Shown piece after piece: positions 8,574 through 17,647 of a stretch of DNA of 64,000 nucleotides (the stretch's first letter is position 1; each line of letters begins with the position of its first letter). Below the pieces are notes generated by a model. The model saw nothing but the letters and a program-made list of their open reading frames with translations. It did not search any database and had not been told where the DNA came from. The DNA comes from Microbulbifer sp. A4B17. GTDB taxonomy: Bacteria; Pseudomonadota; Gammaproteobacteria; Pseudomonadales; Cellvibrionaceae. The stretch is from positions 1,622,501 to 1,686,500 of the forward strand of contig NZ_CP029064.1 of assembly GCF_003076275.1 (NCBI RefSeq), given 5' to 3'. The position numbers and the translations under genes were made by a program.

Positions 8574-9212
8574 GTGAAGGAAGAGTTTTGGCACGATAAA
8601 TGGGAAAGAAATGATATTGGCTTCCATGAGGCTTCAGGAAATTCACTTCTCAATGAGTTTTTTACTGAACTCTCTCTTTCCCCTGGCGATCGTATTTTCT
8701 TGCCATTGTGCGGTAAAACCAAAGATATAGCCTGGTTGTTGAAACAGGAGATTTCGGTTGTTGGCTGTGAGCTTAGTGAAGGGGCGGTGGAGCAGCTATT
8801 CAATGAGATGTCGGTGGTTCCGAAGGTAAATCAAATTGGCAAGTTAAAGTGCTATTCCAGTGAAAATATCGATATTTTTGTAGGCAATATTTTCGATTTG
8901 AGTAGAGAGGAGTTAGGGCCGGTTACAGCAGTTTATGACCGGGCTGCCTTGGTAGCCCTTCCCGGCGATACTCGAGTGCAATACGTAAAACATTTACTAG
9001 ATATCACTCAGATCGCACCGCAACTACTTATATCATTCCAGTACGAGCAAGCCCTGATGGCGGGCCCGCCTTTTTCTGTTGGTAGTCGCCTGATTTACGA
9101 ATACTATGATGCTTATTATTGCCTCCAGGCTTTAACGACAAGAACCGTTGTGGGTGGACTTAAAGGAAAAGTTCCAGCCAGAGAGGAAGCCTGGCTGTTA
9201 ACACCAAAATGA
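8574..9212 (+). CDS. tpm: TPMT-family S-adenosylmethionine methyltransferase
   Basis: About 212 residues. Two GTG codons are adjacent (8571, 8574); GGAGG at 8563-8567 gives the better six-base spacing to the second, and this yields MKEEFWHDKWERNDIGFHE, the usual start of bacterial thiopurine methyltransferases. SAM-binding motif LPLCGKTKDIAWLL, then VVGCELSEGAV, and YDRAALVALP are all family landmarks. Bacterial members methylate thiopurines, selenium or tellurium compounds. The C-terminus is near full length. Confidence 0.85.
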   Translation: MKEEFWHDKWERNDIGFHEASGNSLLNEFFTELSLSPGDRIFLPLCGKTKDIAWLLKQEISVVGCELSEGAVEQLFNEMSVVPKVNQIGKLKCYSSENIDIFVGNIFDLSREELGPVTAVYDRAALVALPGDTRVQYVKHLLDITQIAPQLLISFQYEQALMAGPPFSVGSRLIYEYYDAYYCLQALTTRTVVGGLKGKVPAREEAWLLTPK

Positions 9213-9231
9213 CCATCGCTTTTTAGGAATT

Positions 9232-9540
9232 CTAAATCTCCGGTAGCGAATGACAACCAAGTATCAGCATTTCTTTTTTGGACTTTGGCCACTTTTTAAT
9301 GGCTAATTCTATTTTCAATGCGGTTGACTTGTCGGGAAGTACAACCGAATACTCAAGACTGAGGGGGCCCTTGCCCCGTAGTGCTTTGGCTGTCTTAGGT
9401 CCATTACTGCAGTGCTCGGTAAACCGTCTTTCCATATCATTGGTTATACCGGTATAGAGTGCTCCACTTGCCGTTCGAACGAGATAGAGAAACCAATGTA
9501 CATCAGGTTCATCTTTCTTTTGTTTTTTTTCAAAATTCAT
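9232..9540 (-). CDS. GIY-YIG nuclease-domain protein (UPF0213 type)
   Basis: 102 residues from ATG 9540, four bases after the stop of the radical SAM gene. WFLYLVRTASGALYTGITNDMERRFTEH is a GIY-YIG core (here FLYLV and YTGIT), and the length fits the YhbQ-like single-domain group. Members are related to UvrC and homing nucleases and are thought to act on DNA. The tight spacing places it in an operon with the LexA-box-controlled radical SAM gene, which suggests a DNA-damage role for this copy. Confidence 0.82.
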   Translation of the reverse strand: MNFEKKQKKDEPDVHWFLYLVRTASGALYTGITNDMERRFTEHCSNGPKTAKALRGKGPLSLEYSVVLPDKSTALKIELAIKKWPKSKKEMLILGCHSLPEI

Positions 9541-9544
9541 AGGC

Positions 9545-10636
9545 TCAAGAAAACAAGTCCTGTTGCTCATTGGCGCAAGGCGGCGGTTTAAATTGGGAGC
9601 AATCCAAAGTAAGGCGTCGATGATCCAAGCCCAATTTCTTTATCGCTACTTGAAAGCGTCTTTGAAGTAATTGAGCAAATATACCGGTTCCGGTGCGCCT
9701 CTGAGAGAATTCACTTTGATAGTCTTTTCCTTCACGGCTTTGCTGCACCAAACTCATCACATGCTTTGCCCTTTCGGCATAGTGTACCTGTAACCACTCT
9801 CGAAACAGAGGGGCAACCTCATAAGGGAGGCGCAGGAGGATATATGCGGCTCTTACCGCCCCTGAATCCTTTGCTGCCGAGAGAATCGCTTCCAGCTCAC
9901 TGTCATTCAGTGCTGGAATCATCGGCGCCGCAAGAACTGCGGTGGGGATACCCGCGGAACTCAGCTTTTCAATAGTTCTCAGTCGAGCAGAGGGTCCTGC
10001 GGTTCTCGGCTCAAGCTTGCGTTTGAGAGTGTTATCTAGTGTTGTCACACTAATAGCGACTTGAGCCAGGTTGTCCTGTGCCATTTCTGCCAGTAGTGGG
10101 AGGTCTCGCAAGATTAGTTGGCTTTTAGTGATAATGGTCACCGGCTGGCGAAATTCTTGCATAAGCTCCAACAAGTTTTGGGTTATCCCTTTCTCTCGCT
10201 CCAATGGTTGATAGGGATCGGTGTTGGCTCCCAGAGCGATAGGGCTGCACTGATAGTTTTTCTTTCGCAACGCCTTCTCTAATAGTTCGGTGGCATTGGC
10301 TTTGTAGAAGAGCTTGGTTTCAAAGTCCAGGCCGGGTGACAGATCCATATAGGCATGGGCTGGACGGGCGTAACAATAAATACACCCATGCTCACACCCT
10401 CGGTAAGGGTTTATCGATTGAGAGAAAGGAATATCAGGTGATTGATTGGTTGCAATAATACTTTTCGCCTTTTCCTCCGTGGCTGAGGTTATTAGCCGTA
10501 CAGGCTCGTCTGGCTCAGTTTGCCAACCGTCACTCTCACGGGAGCTGCACAGCTGTGCAAAACGCCCTGGGAGGTTATTGGCGGTTCCTCGACCTTTGCG
10601 AGGTGATGGTGCTTTGGGGGGAGGATGATCTGACAT
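9545..10636 (-). CDS. PA0069-family radical SAM protein
   Basis: 363 residues. The radical SAM cluster motif C-x3-C-x2-C is at Cys81, Cys85 and Cys88 (RGCEHGCIYCYARP). The surrounding segments (INPYRG, YCYARPAHAYMDLSPGLDFE, ALGANTDPYQPLE, ITKSQLILRDL) are those of the PA0069/Rv2578c group, distant relatives of spore photoproduct lyase. The substrate is not known. A LexA-type palindrome lies just upstream of the start, so it should be induced by DNA damage. The GIY-YIG gene follows in the same unit. Confidence 0.88.
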   Translation of the reverse strand: MSDHPPPKAPSPRKGRGTANNLPGRFAQLCSSRESDGWQTEPDEPVRLITSATEEKAKSIIATNQSPDIPFSQSINPYRGCEHGCIYCYARPAHAYMDLSPGLDFETKLFYKANATELLEKALRKKNYQCSPIALGANTDPYQPLEREKGITQNLLELMQEFRQPVTIITKSQLILRDLPLLAEMAQDNLAQVAISVTTLDNTLKRKLEPRTAGPSARLRTIEKLSSAGIPTAVLAAPMIPALNDSELEAILSAAKDSGAVRAAYILLRLPYEVAPLFREWLQVHYAERAKHVMSLVQQSREGKDYQSEFSQRRTGTGIFAQLLQRRFQVAIKKLGLDHRRLTLDCSQFKPPPCANEQQDLFS

Positions 10637-10648
10637 TGCTGTAACGAT

Positions 10649-10668
10649 AACTGTATTAATGTACAGTT
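10649..10668. promoter_or_regulatory. LexA (SOS) operator
   Basis: CTGTATTAATGTACAG at 10651-10666 matches the gammaproteobacterial SOS box pattern CTGT-N8-ACAG, with A/T-rich centre and symmetrical AA/TT flanks. It lies 14 bases upstream of the radical SAM start codon, over the likely promoter. It predicts repression by LexA and induction on DNA damage. Confidence 0.75.
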
Positions 10669-10748
10669 TACGTTGTAATATCGAATATGTGCAAGAGGCG
10701 ATATACCCCCTGATGGACTAATAGGCTGGTACTAGGGGAGTAAATAGG

Positions 10749-10782
10749 ACTCCTGAGAAAAAGACTGGATTCGCTCAGGAGT
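10749..10782 (-). terminator. hairpin terminator of the SnoaL-like gene
   Basis: Nine-base perfect arms ACTCCTGAG / CTCAGGAGT around a 16-base loop, 15 bases past the stop of the leftward gene. There is no strong T-tract. Confidence 0.4.
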
Positions 10783-10796
10783 GCTCATTGAAAATT

Positions 10797-11261
10797 TTAC
10801 TCTGCCAGGGCTGTGGTGATGGGGTTATATTTGGAATTCATAGTTAGGCCTGGTCGTTCGTCATCCCAAATCATATTTACAACCTTCCATGATTCTCCAT
10901 CATTGAACAGCTGAATACTGTTGATGCCCCTTTTAAGGAATTGAGTTCTCTCTCTGTCACTCCATGCTTCATAAGTACTGAAAGCATGGGCGATATTCCC
11001 AAACTGTTCAATGATATTATGTATTTCTACTTCATAGAAAGGACGGCCTGAAATCAGCTTTTCAAAGTTTCCCGGATATTCCTTAATGTCCATAATTGTT
11101 GACTGGGGATTGCCATTGCTATCAACAGATGTGCGAATCATTTTTGCATAAGGGACAAACAATGACTCCTGTCGTTGCCAATCCCGCTGGAACTCTGCCG
11201 GGCCAGAAATCCCATTATAAAGCTCATCCAGTACTTTTTTTATCTCGAGATTTTCGTCCAT
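10797..11261 (-). CDS. SnoaL/NTF2-like fold protein, function unknown
   Basis: 154 residues from ATG 11261, which follows an AAGGAGAG ribosome site; an outer start adds 12 residues without such a site. The pattern helix (IKKVLDELYNGIS), basic/aromatic core, then strands EVEIHNIIEQFGNIAHAFSTYEAW and SIQLFNDGESWKVVNMIWDDE is the cone-shaped NTF2/SnoaL-like fold (DUF4440-like). No catalytic set can be named. No signal peptide. It stands alone next to an AT-rich gap. Confidence 0.65.
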   Translation of the reverse strand: MDENLEIKKVLDELYNGISGPAEFQRDWQRQESLFVPYAKMIRTSVDSNGNPQSTIMDIKEYPGNFEKLISGRPFYEVEIHNIIEQFGNIAHAFSTYEAWSDRERTQFLKRGINSIQLFNDGESWKVVNMIWDDERPGLTMNSKYNPITTALAE

Positions 11262-11688
11262 AGTCCTCTCCTTGTTAAACTTTAGTGGTAATTCCAAGTT
11301 GTTCGGGTTTGGGGATATCTCTTATGGCAGTGGGTCTTGTAGTTCTACTTCCTCTGTGCGCTGTTTGTACCGCTTGTTTTGTGGCGGGCGCAATACCTTT
11401 ACTCAACGTTGGGAAAAATAATTCTCTATAAGCCTGGGTGAACGTTCTAATACCGTGTTGGTCACAACTTAGTTTGATAAAGGATTTAATAAGTAATTTT
11501 TTATATATTTTGTTGCGAGGTAATGTCCTCTTTAGAGGTAGTGGTACAGTAATCTATCCTGCAAGTTATCTATAGTTTTATCTATAAAGATTCCTGAAAC
11601 TTTACTCTTATCCTTAGCTTTTATTCTATATGTCTATTTTCTTATTTGTCTATAATATATTAGTAAATTTTTGCTCAATATATGAAGT
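11262..11688. other. AT-rich intergenic region, about 430 bp
   Basis: Divergent promoter region between the SnoaL-like gene and the condensation-fold gene. AT content rises sharply from about 11480 rightwards. No ORF, RNA gene or clear operator was seen. Confidence 0.5.
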
Positions 11689-12975
11689 ATGAGTCGAGAA
11701 CACTTCTCTAGAGAATTGGGTCCGCAGGAGGCACTATTTATTGAGTTGACCAGGCAGTCTGGTGGCGGACTGCAGCTGATTTCATTTATAAGGGTTAGCG
11801 AGCCTTTAAGTGTAGAAAGTGTATTTCAAGGGTTTAAGTATTTGCACGCCCGTCACCCATTTTTACGTGCCCGTGTGGTTAGAGGGAAGCGGTTGCGTTG
11901 GATTTGTGATGTTGATTTTAGTGACATCCCAATTCAAATCCTTCCATTAAATGGAGCATTAAATTTTGAAGATGCATATGCTTACCATGGAATGACTTGT
12001 CTGGATAGTGAAAGATGCATTTTCAGTCTTACTCTTTATACCAATCATGCTGGAGATGTAGAGTGGATTGTTGTTGTAAATATACATGCCGCATTCGATG
12101 GTAGAGCAATAATGACGCTTTTTCTGGACCTTGATAAATACCTCTGCTCCCATAAAATGCCAGCTAGCATACCATCACTTCCATTATCGGAAAGCATCGC
12201 AGGCCAGCTTGAAGAGGCTGGGTTTTCTGGGGGGGAAGAGTTTGAGTATAGGAACAAAGGTGATTTCTTTTGGCCAACTGAAAAGAGTGCAGCTATATCT
12301 GAGCGTAGGGCATGTGCAACCTCATACTCTATTCCATTGGAAAGTATTCAACAGGTTATACGAGTTGCTAAAAAGAATCAGATAAGGCTTACAGCTTTTT
12401 ACGGGGCTGTAGCAATACTTGCATCGCGAGTTTTGCCGGTCGAAAAGAACTTGTCAGAACTAATTGTAGCCTTGGATGCAAGACAGCTTTGCTCACCTCC
12501 CATTTCATTTGAGCATGTGGGACCATTTTCTCAGACAGCCAATTTACATGTTCCGTCAGCTGTTAACTCTATGGGAGTGATTGATCTAGCTAGATATTTG
12601 CAGTCTCAGATTAACTCAGTTTTACTTGGAAAAATACCGTTAGCAAAAAATCTGAGTACAAAATATAGCGTTGGAGAAATATCCCAATTGGCGTATGAAA
12701 TTTCTGAAAAGGATGATACCTTTTCGGCCGGTATATGCATATCTAATGTGGGTAATATGAAATTTCTTGCTGGAAGAATGCATTACTTTGAAATTGAAAG
12801 GGGGATGGTTACACAGAATAATGGCATTAATCCGTTTACGATTATTACGTATACGACCTATCGGAGTGGAGTTTTTATACTAGGGTACTGTGAGCCCCTG
12901 ATGAGTAAAAAAAGTGTATATCTATATATAGATGAGTATGAAAAAATAATAAGGGATCTTGTTTCGGGTGAATAG
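11689..12975 (+). CDS. orphan condensation-domain-like acyltransferase
   Basis: 428 residues. The active-site motif HxxxDG occurs as HAAFDG at His133-Gly138, preceded by a hydrophobic strand, as in NRPS condensation domains, alcohol acetyltransferases and PapA-type acyltransferases. An early LHARHPFLRARVV segment (about 52-64) and a late FSAGICISNVG segment (the N-terminal and floor regions of the fold) also fit. It is a free-standing single domain with no NRPS, PKS or carrier protein nearby. It probably joins an acyl group to an alcohol or amine. The gene is much more AT-rich than its neighbours on the left, suggesting transfer. No strong ribosome site is visible. Confidence 0.68.
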   Translation: MSREHFSRELGPQEALFIELTRQSGGGLQLISFIRVSEPLSVESVFQGFKYLHARHPFLRARVVRGKRLRWICDVDFSDIPIQILPLNGALNFEDAYAYHGMTCLDSERCIFSLTLYTNHAGDVEWIVVVNIHAAFDGRAIMTLFLDLDKYLCSHKMPASIPSLPLSESIAGQLEEAGFSGGEEFEYRNKGDFFWPTEKSAAISERRACATSYSIPLESIQQVIRVAKKNQIRLTAFYGAVAILASRVLPVEKNLSELIVALDARQLCSPPISFEHVGPFSQTANLHVPSAVNSMGVIDLARYLQSQINSVLLGKIPLAKNLSTKYSVGEISQLAYEISEKDDTFSAGICISNVGNMKFLAGRMHYFEIERGMVTQNNGINPFTIITYTTYRSGVFILGYCEPLMSKKSVYLYIDEYEKIIRDLVSGE

Positions 12976-13562
12976 GATGTTGTGAGATATGAATAAATTT
13001 ATATTCTTTTTGGGGTGTTCTATGTTAAAGATATTTAATGTTTAGAGCAAAGGTGGTGTGGTTAAGCGAAATATCTATTTTAGATTTGGGGTGTAAAATT
13101 AAATGCTATATCACTTTTTATATGGTAATTGGGTGAGGTTTTTAAGGGTGGAGATATAGTCTGGTATGAGAAAGTCTTCTTAGATGCTAGAGTTAAACTG
13201 TGGCGTATATTTATATATTTGCAGCTATGGATACGTCGATCAGCTTATGCAAATTGGTAGCTAAGTTGTACTGGATGGTTGGTCGTAATAAATTTTTATA
13301 AGGTTTAGATGCTTGTGCTGGTAGAAGTGTATCTGCAATCAGTGAGTTATTTTGGCGTCACTATCATTTTGAAAGCGAAGGAAAGTGTTGAAATGTGGAA
13401 TGTTGAAAAGTCCGCTTTGCCTTTAAGTGTCGAGGAAATACGATTTCTTAGTTATCATCAGCTGACTCGATGCCTATACTGCAATTATCAACTTAATAAC
13501 AGGTGCGAGTAATTCAAGTTGCTAACCTGATTGAGCTTGCCTAGGGCCTTCATATTCAGAGG
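12976..13562. other. AT-rich gap of about 590 bp
   Basis: No supported gene. A 67-codon frame at 13309-13512 lacks a ribosome site and family features. The base composition matches the preceding acyltransferase gene, so this may be part of the same foreign segment. Confidence 0.45.
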
Positions 13563-13922
13563 ATGTTTGCTGTAAGTATGAAAGCTCCTCTTGCAAAAGG
13601 CTTAACTTTAAAAATACTAGTCGCCCAATGGGAATCTGTGTATCACTTACAGGAAGCCTACAGTATCTTTTCAGTGAACCTCAACGCCATGAAATTTAGT
13701 TTGGATGCAATGATATGGTGCCAATCTAAAGATGATGTTGGTCTATACGACTTACAGAATTTTAGTGTTCATGTTTTATTACTGCGGACTACTAATCAAA
13801 AATTAGAATGTACGATGCTATGTGGGCCACTATATGAATGCTTTAAAAGCCCTGTTCACAGATGGCTCAATCAGGTGGGTGAGTCTATTGAAGGTGCCGG
13901 TAATGAATGTAGCTGTGTTTGA
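13563..13922 (+). CDS. hypothetical protein, doubtful
   Basis: A 119-codon frame with no recognised motif, fairly rich in Cys and Leu. It ends shortly before the antiporter start. Neither the ATG at 13563 nor the one at 13578 has a well-placed ribosome site. It could be a real small gene or chance in AT-rich DNA. Confidence 0.25.
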   Translation: MFAVSMKAPLAKGLTLKILVAQWESVYHLQEAYSIFSVNLNAMKFSLDAMIWCQSKDDVGLYDLQNFSVHVLLLRTTNQKLECTMLCGPLYECFKSPVHRWLNQVGESIEGAGNECSCV

Positions 13923-13954
13923 TTTTCGGATGCAATACTAATGGGAGTGGTTGG

Positions 13955-15199
13955 GTGAGTGATGTTGTCACTGTTGTAGGTCAGGGTTTATATCTAGCCG
14001 CCGCCGCCGTTGTTGGATTGGGTATCGCGAGGGTGTTACGCATTGACAACACGCTGGGTTGTCTCGTTGCCGGGGTCTTGGCAGCCTTACTTCTGCCAAT
14101 TATTGAGTATGACACAGGCTTGCGTGCAACTAGCTTAAGAGAGTTGGTATTCTTTGTTATTTTACCCGTGCTAATTTTTGAATCAGCCTGGCAGCTGGAA
14201 CCTAAAGTTTTGAAACGCTGGATCGGGCCGGTGTTGTTATTTTCCACATTGGGTCTGGTTATTTGTGCAGTCCTTATTGCTGCCATTACTTATTATGGTA
14301 TTGGTCACCCTGAGGGCTTTCCTTGGGTGGCCGCTATGTTGACAGGAGCTATTTTGGCTGCCACTGATCCCGTTTCTGTAGTTAATAAGTTACGACAAGA
14401 AAAAACTGGTGAAGATCTCTTGACCTTGGTGGATGGAGAAAGTCTTTTTAATGATGCTGCGGCTGTAGTTCTTTATTCTCTAGTTTTGGGATTGGCAACA
14501 TATGGTATTGTTGAAACTTCGCCAATGGAAACCAAGGCTCCCTCACTAGATGTGGCATCTGTGACGCTATATTTTTGTATGGTTTTTTTTGGTGGCGTTG
14601 TGGTTGGGCTAATTTTTGGTTTGCTAACTACGCTGGTGATATTTTTTCTCCGCTCACCGAGTGCGGCATTGATGACTTTAGTGATCGCTGCATTTGGTAG
14701 CTTTTATCTGGCGGAAAGTATTTTTCATGTGTCAGGTATTATTTCGGTAATGATATGTGCAATTGTTGCTCGAGGGTGTCTAAGTAAGCAAAATAACACT
14801 TATTTGGTTCATGCAGGTCCAACTTGGGAATGGATGGGATTATTTTTTACCGGTATTATTTTTGTAATTATGGGGTTGGTGATTACCTTTGAGATGTTTA
14901 GCCATCAATGGTTGGCAATGATTATTGCTACAGCAGCTGCTTTGGGAGCCAGAGCATTATCCGTATTCTTAGTGGCGCCTTTAACCCGCTTTGTTGGTCC
15001 TCCTATACCGAAATCTTGGCGGCTGTTGATGAGTTGGGGCGGACTGCGAGGGGTTATCGCGGTCGCTTTGGTACTCTCTCTTCCGGTTGAATTACCCTAT
15101 TGGTGGACAATTCAATCTATGGTGTTTGGCGTGGTTCTTTTCTCCTTGTTGGTGCAGGGTACCACCAGTGGCCGCTTAATCCATAAATTAAACCTTTGA
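13955..15199 (+). CDS. CPA1-family Na+/H+ antiporter (NhaP-like)
   Basis: 414 residues from GTG 13955, which has GGAG eight bases upstream; a TTG at 13919 is an unlikely alternative. Twelve or so transmembrane helices. Core motifs GAILAATDPVSVVNKL and LVDGESLFNDAAAVVLYS contain the ion-binding Asp residues of CPA1 exchangers. The C-terminal cytoplasmic tail is short. It should exchange Na+ (or K+) for H+ across the inner membrane for pH and salt balance. No partner genes. Confidence 0.88.
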   Translation: MSDVVTVVGQGLYLAAAAVVGLGIARVLRIDNTLGCLVAGVLAALLLPIIEYDTGLRATSLRELVFFVILPVLIFESAWQLEPKVLKRWIGPVLLFSTLGLVICAVLIAAITYYGIGHPEGFPWVAAMLTGAILAATDPVSVVNKLRQEKTGEDLLTLVDGESLFNDAAAVVLYSLVLGLATYGIVETSPMETKAPSLDVASVTLYFCMVFFGGVVVGLIFGLLTTLVIFFLRSPSAALMTLVIAAFGSFYLAESIFHVSGIISVMICAIVARGCLSKQNNTYLVHAGPTWEWMGLFFTGIIFVIMGLVITFEMFSHQWLAMIIATAAALGARALSVFLVAPLTRFVGPPIPKSWRLLMSWGGLRGVIAVALVLSLPVELPYWWTIQSMVFGVVLFSLLVQGTTSGRLIHKLNL

Positions 15200-15213
15200 G
15201 TTAAATCCCCTAG

Positions 15214-15870
15214 TCATGCAGCAGTTAGGCTAATAGCGGTGGGATTATCAGCTATCAACCACACAGCGGCAAGAAGCAGGGTGAGTGCAAAAGACTTATT
15301 TTGTAGACTTCTATCTTTATCACTATCAAGTGCTTTCGATAAGGTCCGACCAAAATCGCTCCATGAAAAGTGTGTCACAAAGTTAAGTATGGTGATCATG
15401 TCAATCAAGGCGGTAATACTACTTTCGGCACTTTCCCTCTGTTTTGGCGCGAATACGGAAAACATGGTAATTACTATCATTTACTCTTTGATGTTCATAC
15501 TTTGAATAAGTATTCTCTGTCAAATACTGACCGACTTTATTGTAGTATCACCAGGCTTTTTACTGGGTTTTATAAAAACATAAGTAAGGTAAATTAAATA
15601 GATGGCATCAGTCCACTGTAGGATATTTATCACCATAGGGTAGTGAATGAGCCAACTCATAAATCCGAAGCTAATCAATAAAGTCTTCACCAGAAGTACA
15701 ATGTTGATACTTGTGAGCAAAGGCAAGGAATTATGAATGCCTAAGCTGGATCTAGCTGTAGCAAAGTGATGTTGGAGAAGCCTGGGCTAAAAATTAGGGA
15801 AAACATTACCGCCAGCCAGGCTGATAAGAACTCTAAACTCATATGTATTACTCGTATTAATTCAATGGGG
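15214..15870 (-). pseudogene. broken LysE/RhtB-family amino-acid exporter
   Basis: Three leftward fragments in different frames line up with one LysE-type exporter. The N-terminal helix (MSLEFLSAWLAVMFSLIFSP, within 15741-15850) gives the typical SPGFSN start. The second and third helices (15520-15726) include LQWTDAIYLIYLTYVF. The C-terminal end (15214-15480) includes GRTLSKALDSDK and a last hydrophobic helix. The central part (the NPK segment) is missing and stops or frameshifts separate the pieces, so it cannot make a working transporter. The AraC-type fragment just upstream was probably its regulator. Confidence 0.65.
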
Positions 15871-15987
15871 TAGCCATGAGATATAGCTAACCCCGCCTTA
15901 AGGCGAGCTTCGTTTTCTCGGTGGCAGATGAGTTTAAGAGTGGTAGGGAGGAGTTTCTTGTACAAAATTGCGCTGCACAGACTTCAG

Positions 15988-16302
15988 TTAGCGAGCGGGC
16001 GTGATACCGAATGCACGCTTGAAATTGCGACTCAAATAGCTCGGATCAAAGAATCCACAATAGTTAGCTACATCTGCAACTTGGGCTCCTGTACGAAATA
16101 ATGTACGGTCCTTTTGGGTTTTCAGGAGTATTAGGAATTTGTGTGGGGGAGCACCAAATTGGGCATTGAAACTACGAATAATCTGATATCGACTCATGCC
16201 GGTAAATTGTCACAGCTCATCCAAGATCATATTTTTTGTGAATAAGCACGATCCTTCAGGGCGCCCTGCTTGTTTGACGATGACTTTGGGTAGATCTTTT
16301 TG
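15988..16302 (-). pseudogene. broken AraC-family regulator, C-terminal part
   Basis: The open part (15988-16197) encodes a double helix-turn-helix of AraC type: GMSRYQIIRSFNAQFGAPPH, then VADVANYCGFFDPSYLSRNF and KRAFGITPAR. Reading the same frame upstream continues the domain (NMILDEL-stop-QFTGMSRYQ), showing an in-frame TGA at 16210-16212 that interrupts the first helix-turn-helix. The sensor domain is not detectable beyond about 16300. A remnant of an AraC + LysE pair. Confidence 0.65.
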
Positions 16303-16928
16303 TCACCGTGCCGGGCAGCTGACTGATTACTAAGGTAAGTAGAGTGACTGCTGAAAGGAATAAAGCGTTCACTTCAAGGTTGCTATGTAGCTTGCAAAGT
16401 GGCTAAAAAAGCTCAGAGCCATCCAATGGCAGCCCTTTTAGAAATGGCACGGATGTTTGGTTGAGTTGATTGTACTCCTTGAGAATTTTCTCAATAAGAG
16501 CTGTGTCAAAGTAAAACATACGGTAGTGCCAACCGGAGTCACTACCGGAAAAACCGGTGAGAATCTTCCCAGGGTTGAGTGCAGCGAGGGTTCCCTGGGA
16601 GAGAGTTACAGCTTCCCCGCAATAATCGAAATTTCTATACCGAAGAGGAAGATCCCGATAGCGAGCTCATCGTGTCGATACTTGGTAAAGGAAAACTTGT
16701 GGAAGTAGGTGTAAAAAAGCTCTATGTCACTAGGACTTGGGCTTCGCCAGGCTTTGGAGAATTCCTTTTTCATTGATAATTCCCATATGAAAAGTGACTA
16801 TTACCATATAGAAAGAAAGGGTGGTAAGGCAAAGTTACAGATGGGAGTGCGGTAATTGAAGGGGGGGAAAGGGATAGCTGCGGTTATCTCCGCAGCTATT
16901 TGTATTTATTATTAGCTCAGAATTATCT
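16303..16928. other. region of about 600 bp without an intact gene
   Basis: Two overlapping short frames on the plus strand (16457-16708 and 16579-16776) have no recognised motifs and read like remnants of one decayed gene. A strong hairpin sits at 16874-16899. Nothing else was identified. Confidence 0.4.
16874..16899. terminator. strong hairpin terminator, probably for the leftward membrane gene
   Basis: Ten-base perfect stem ATAGCTGCGG / CCGCAGCTAT with a six-base loop. It lies 30 bases past the stop of the leftward cytochrome-b-like gene. T-rich sequence follows on the plus side; a short T run lies on the minus side. Confidence 0.6.
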
Positions 16929-17618
16929 TTAGCTGATTTTGGTATCTTTCTTATACTTGATATAGTTAGCCAAGGCTAAAGTTATAACACTGGAAATCAT
17001 CAAGCAATAAGTGGCGATGATCATGCCTGATCCGGCTTCAGTACCAATTAATATACTGTGTAGCAGACCCAAAGTTAGGCCCGGTAAGCTGAGGCGGTGT
17101 AGCCAGACTGCAATGAGCTTTCGGTTCGCGCGCATTGTTCCAGCAATGGCTGACCCGATTAATACCCAAAATGCAATAGCTCCTATTGAAACGCTGGTTT
17201 TATAGAATCCATGGGAAAAAGTAGGTATTAGATTGCCGAGTGTAGAGTGTCCAGTTCTAATAGATGTGGCAGCAATAAATAAGCCTGCATGCAAAAGAAA
17301 GGTAACACAAACCATACTTCCAAGAATGATATGCACCTTTCTGGTAACTATTTGTTGGGAGGTTAGTGGATTGGCCAGTGCCAAGCATACTTGTAGCCAC
17401 AGTAAGAAAATACTGTAAAGCCCGAATAGTTTTGAGAGTATGTAGGCTAATTGCCCCTTAGGTATTTCATAAGTAAAGTAGTCCGCAATGCTGCCAGTCG
17501 TATCACTCCAGAGTACAGCCGGTGTTATTAGGGTAAAGCACACTGCTAGAGCTTTAAAAGCTGTAAGAGTGATCGGTGCAATAAAATTTGCTTCCGTGGA
17601 TGTATTGGCTTGCTGCAT
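16929..17618 (-). CDS. ferric-reductase-like / cytochrome-b-like membrane protein
   Basis: 229 residues with six hydrophobic helices. Histidines lie in helices and helix ends: RKVHIILG and FLLHAGLF in one part, WLHRLSLPG and LLHSILIG in a later part. The paired spacing is that expected for two haem groups, as in ferric reductase-like transmembrane domains and MsrQ. A likely haem-b electron carrier in the inner membrane with no flavin or NADPH domain of its own. The exported rhodanese-like protein encoded 29 bases upstream on the same strand is its likely operon partner. The substrate is unknown. Confidence 0.62.
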   Translation of the reverse strand: MQQANTSTEANFIAPITLTAFKALAVCFTLITPAVLWSDTTGSIADYFTYEIPKGQLAYILSKLFGLYSIFLLWLQVCLALANPLTSQQIVTRKVHIILGSMVCVTFLLHAGLFIAATSIRTGHSTLGNLIPTFSHGFYKTSVSIGAIAFWVLIGSAIAGTMRANRKLIAVWLHRLSLPGLTLGLLHSILIGTEAGSGMIIATYCLMISSVITLALANYIKYKKDTKIS

Positions 17619-17647
17619 GATGTCGCTTTTATAAGTGAGTGCAAATA

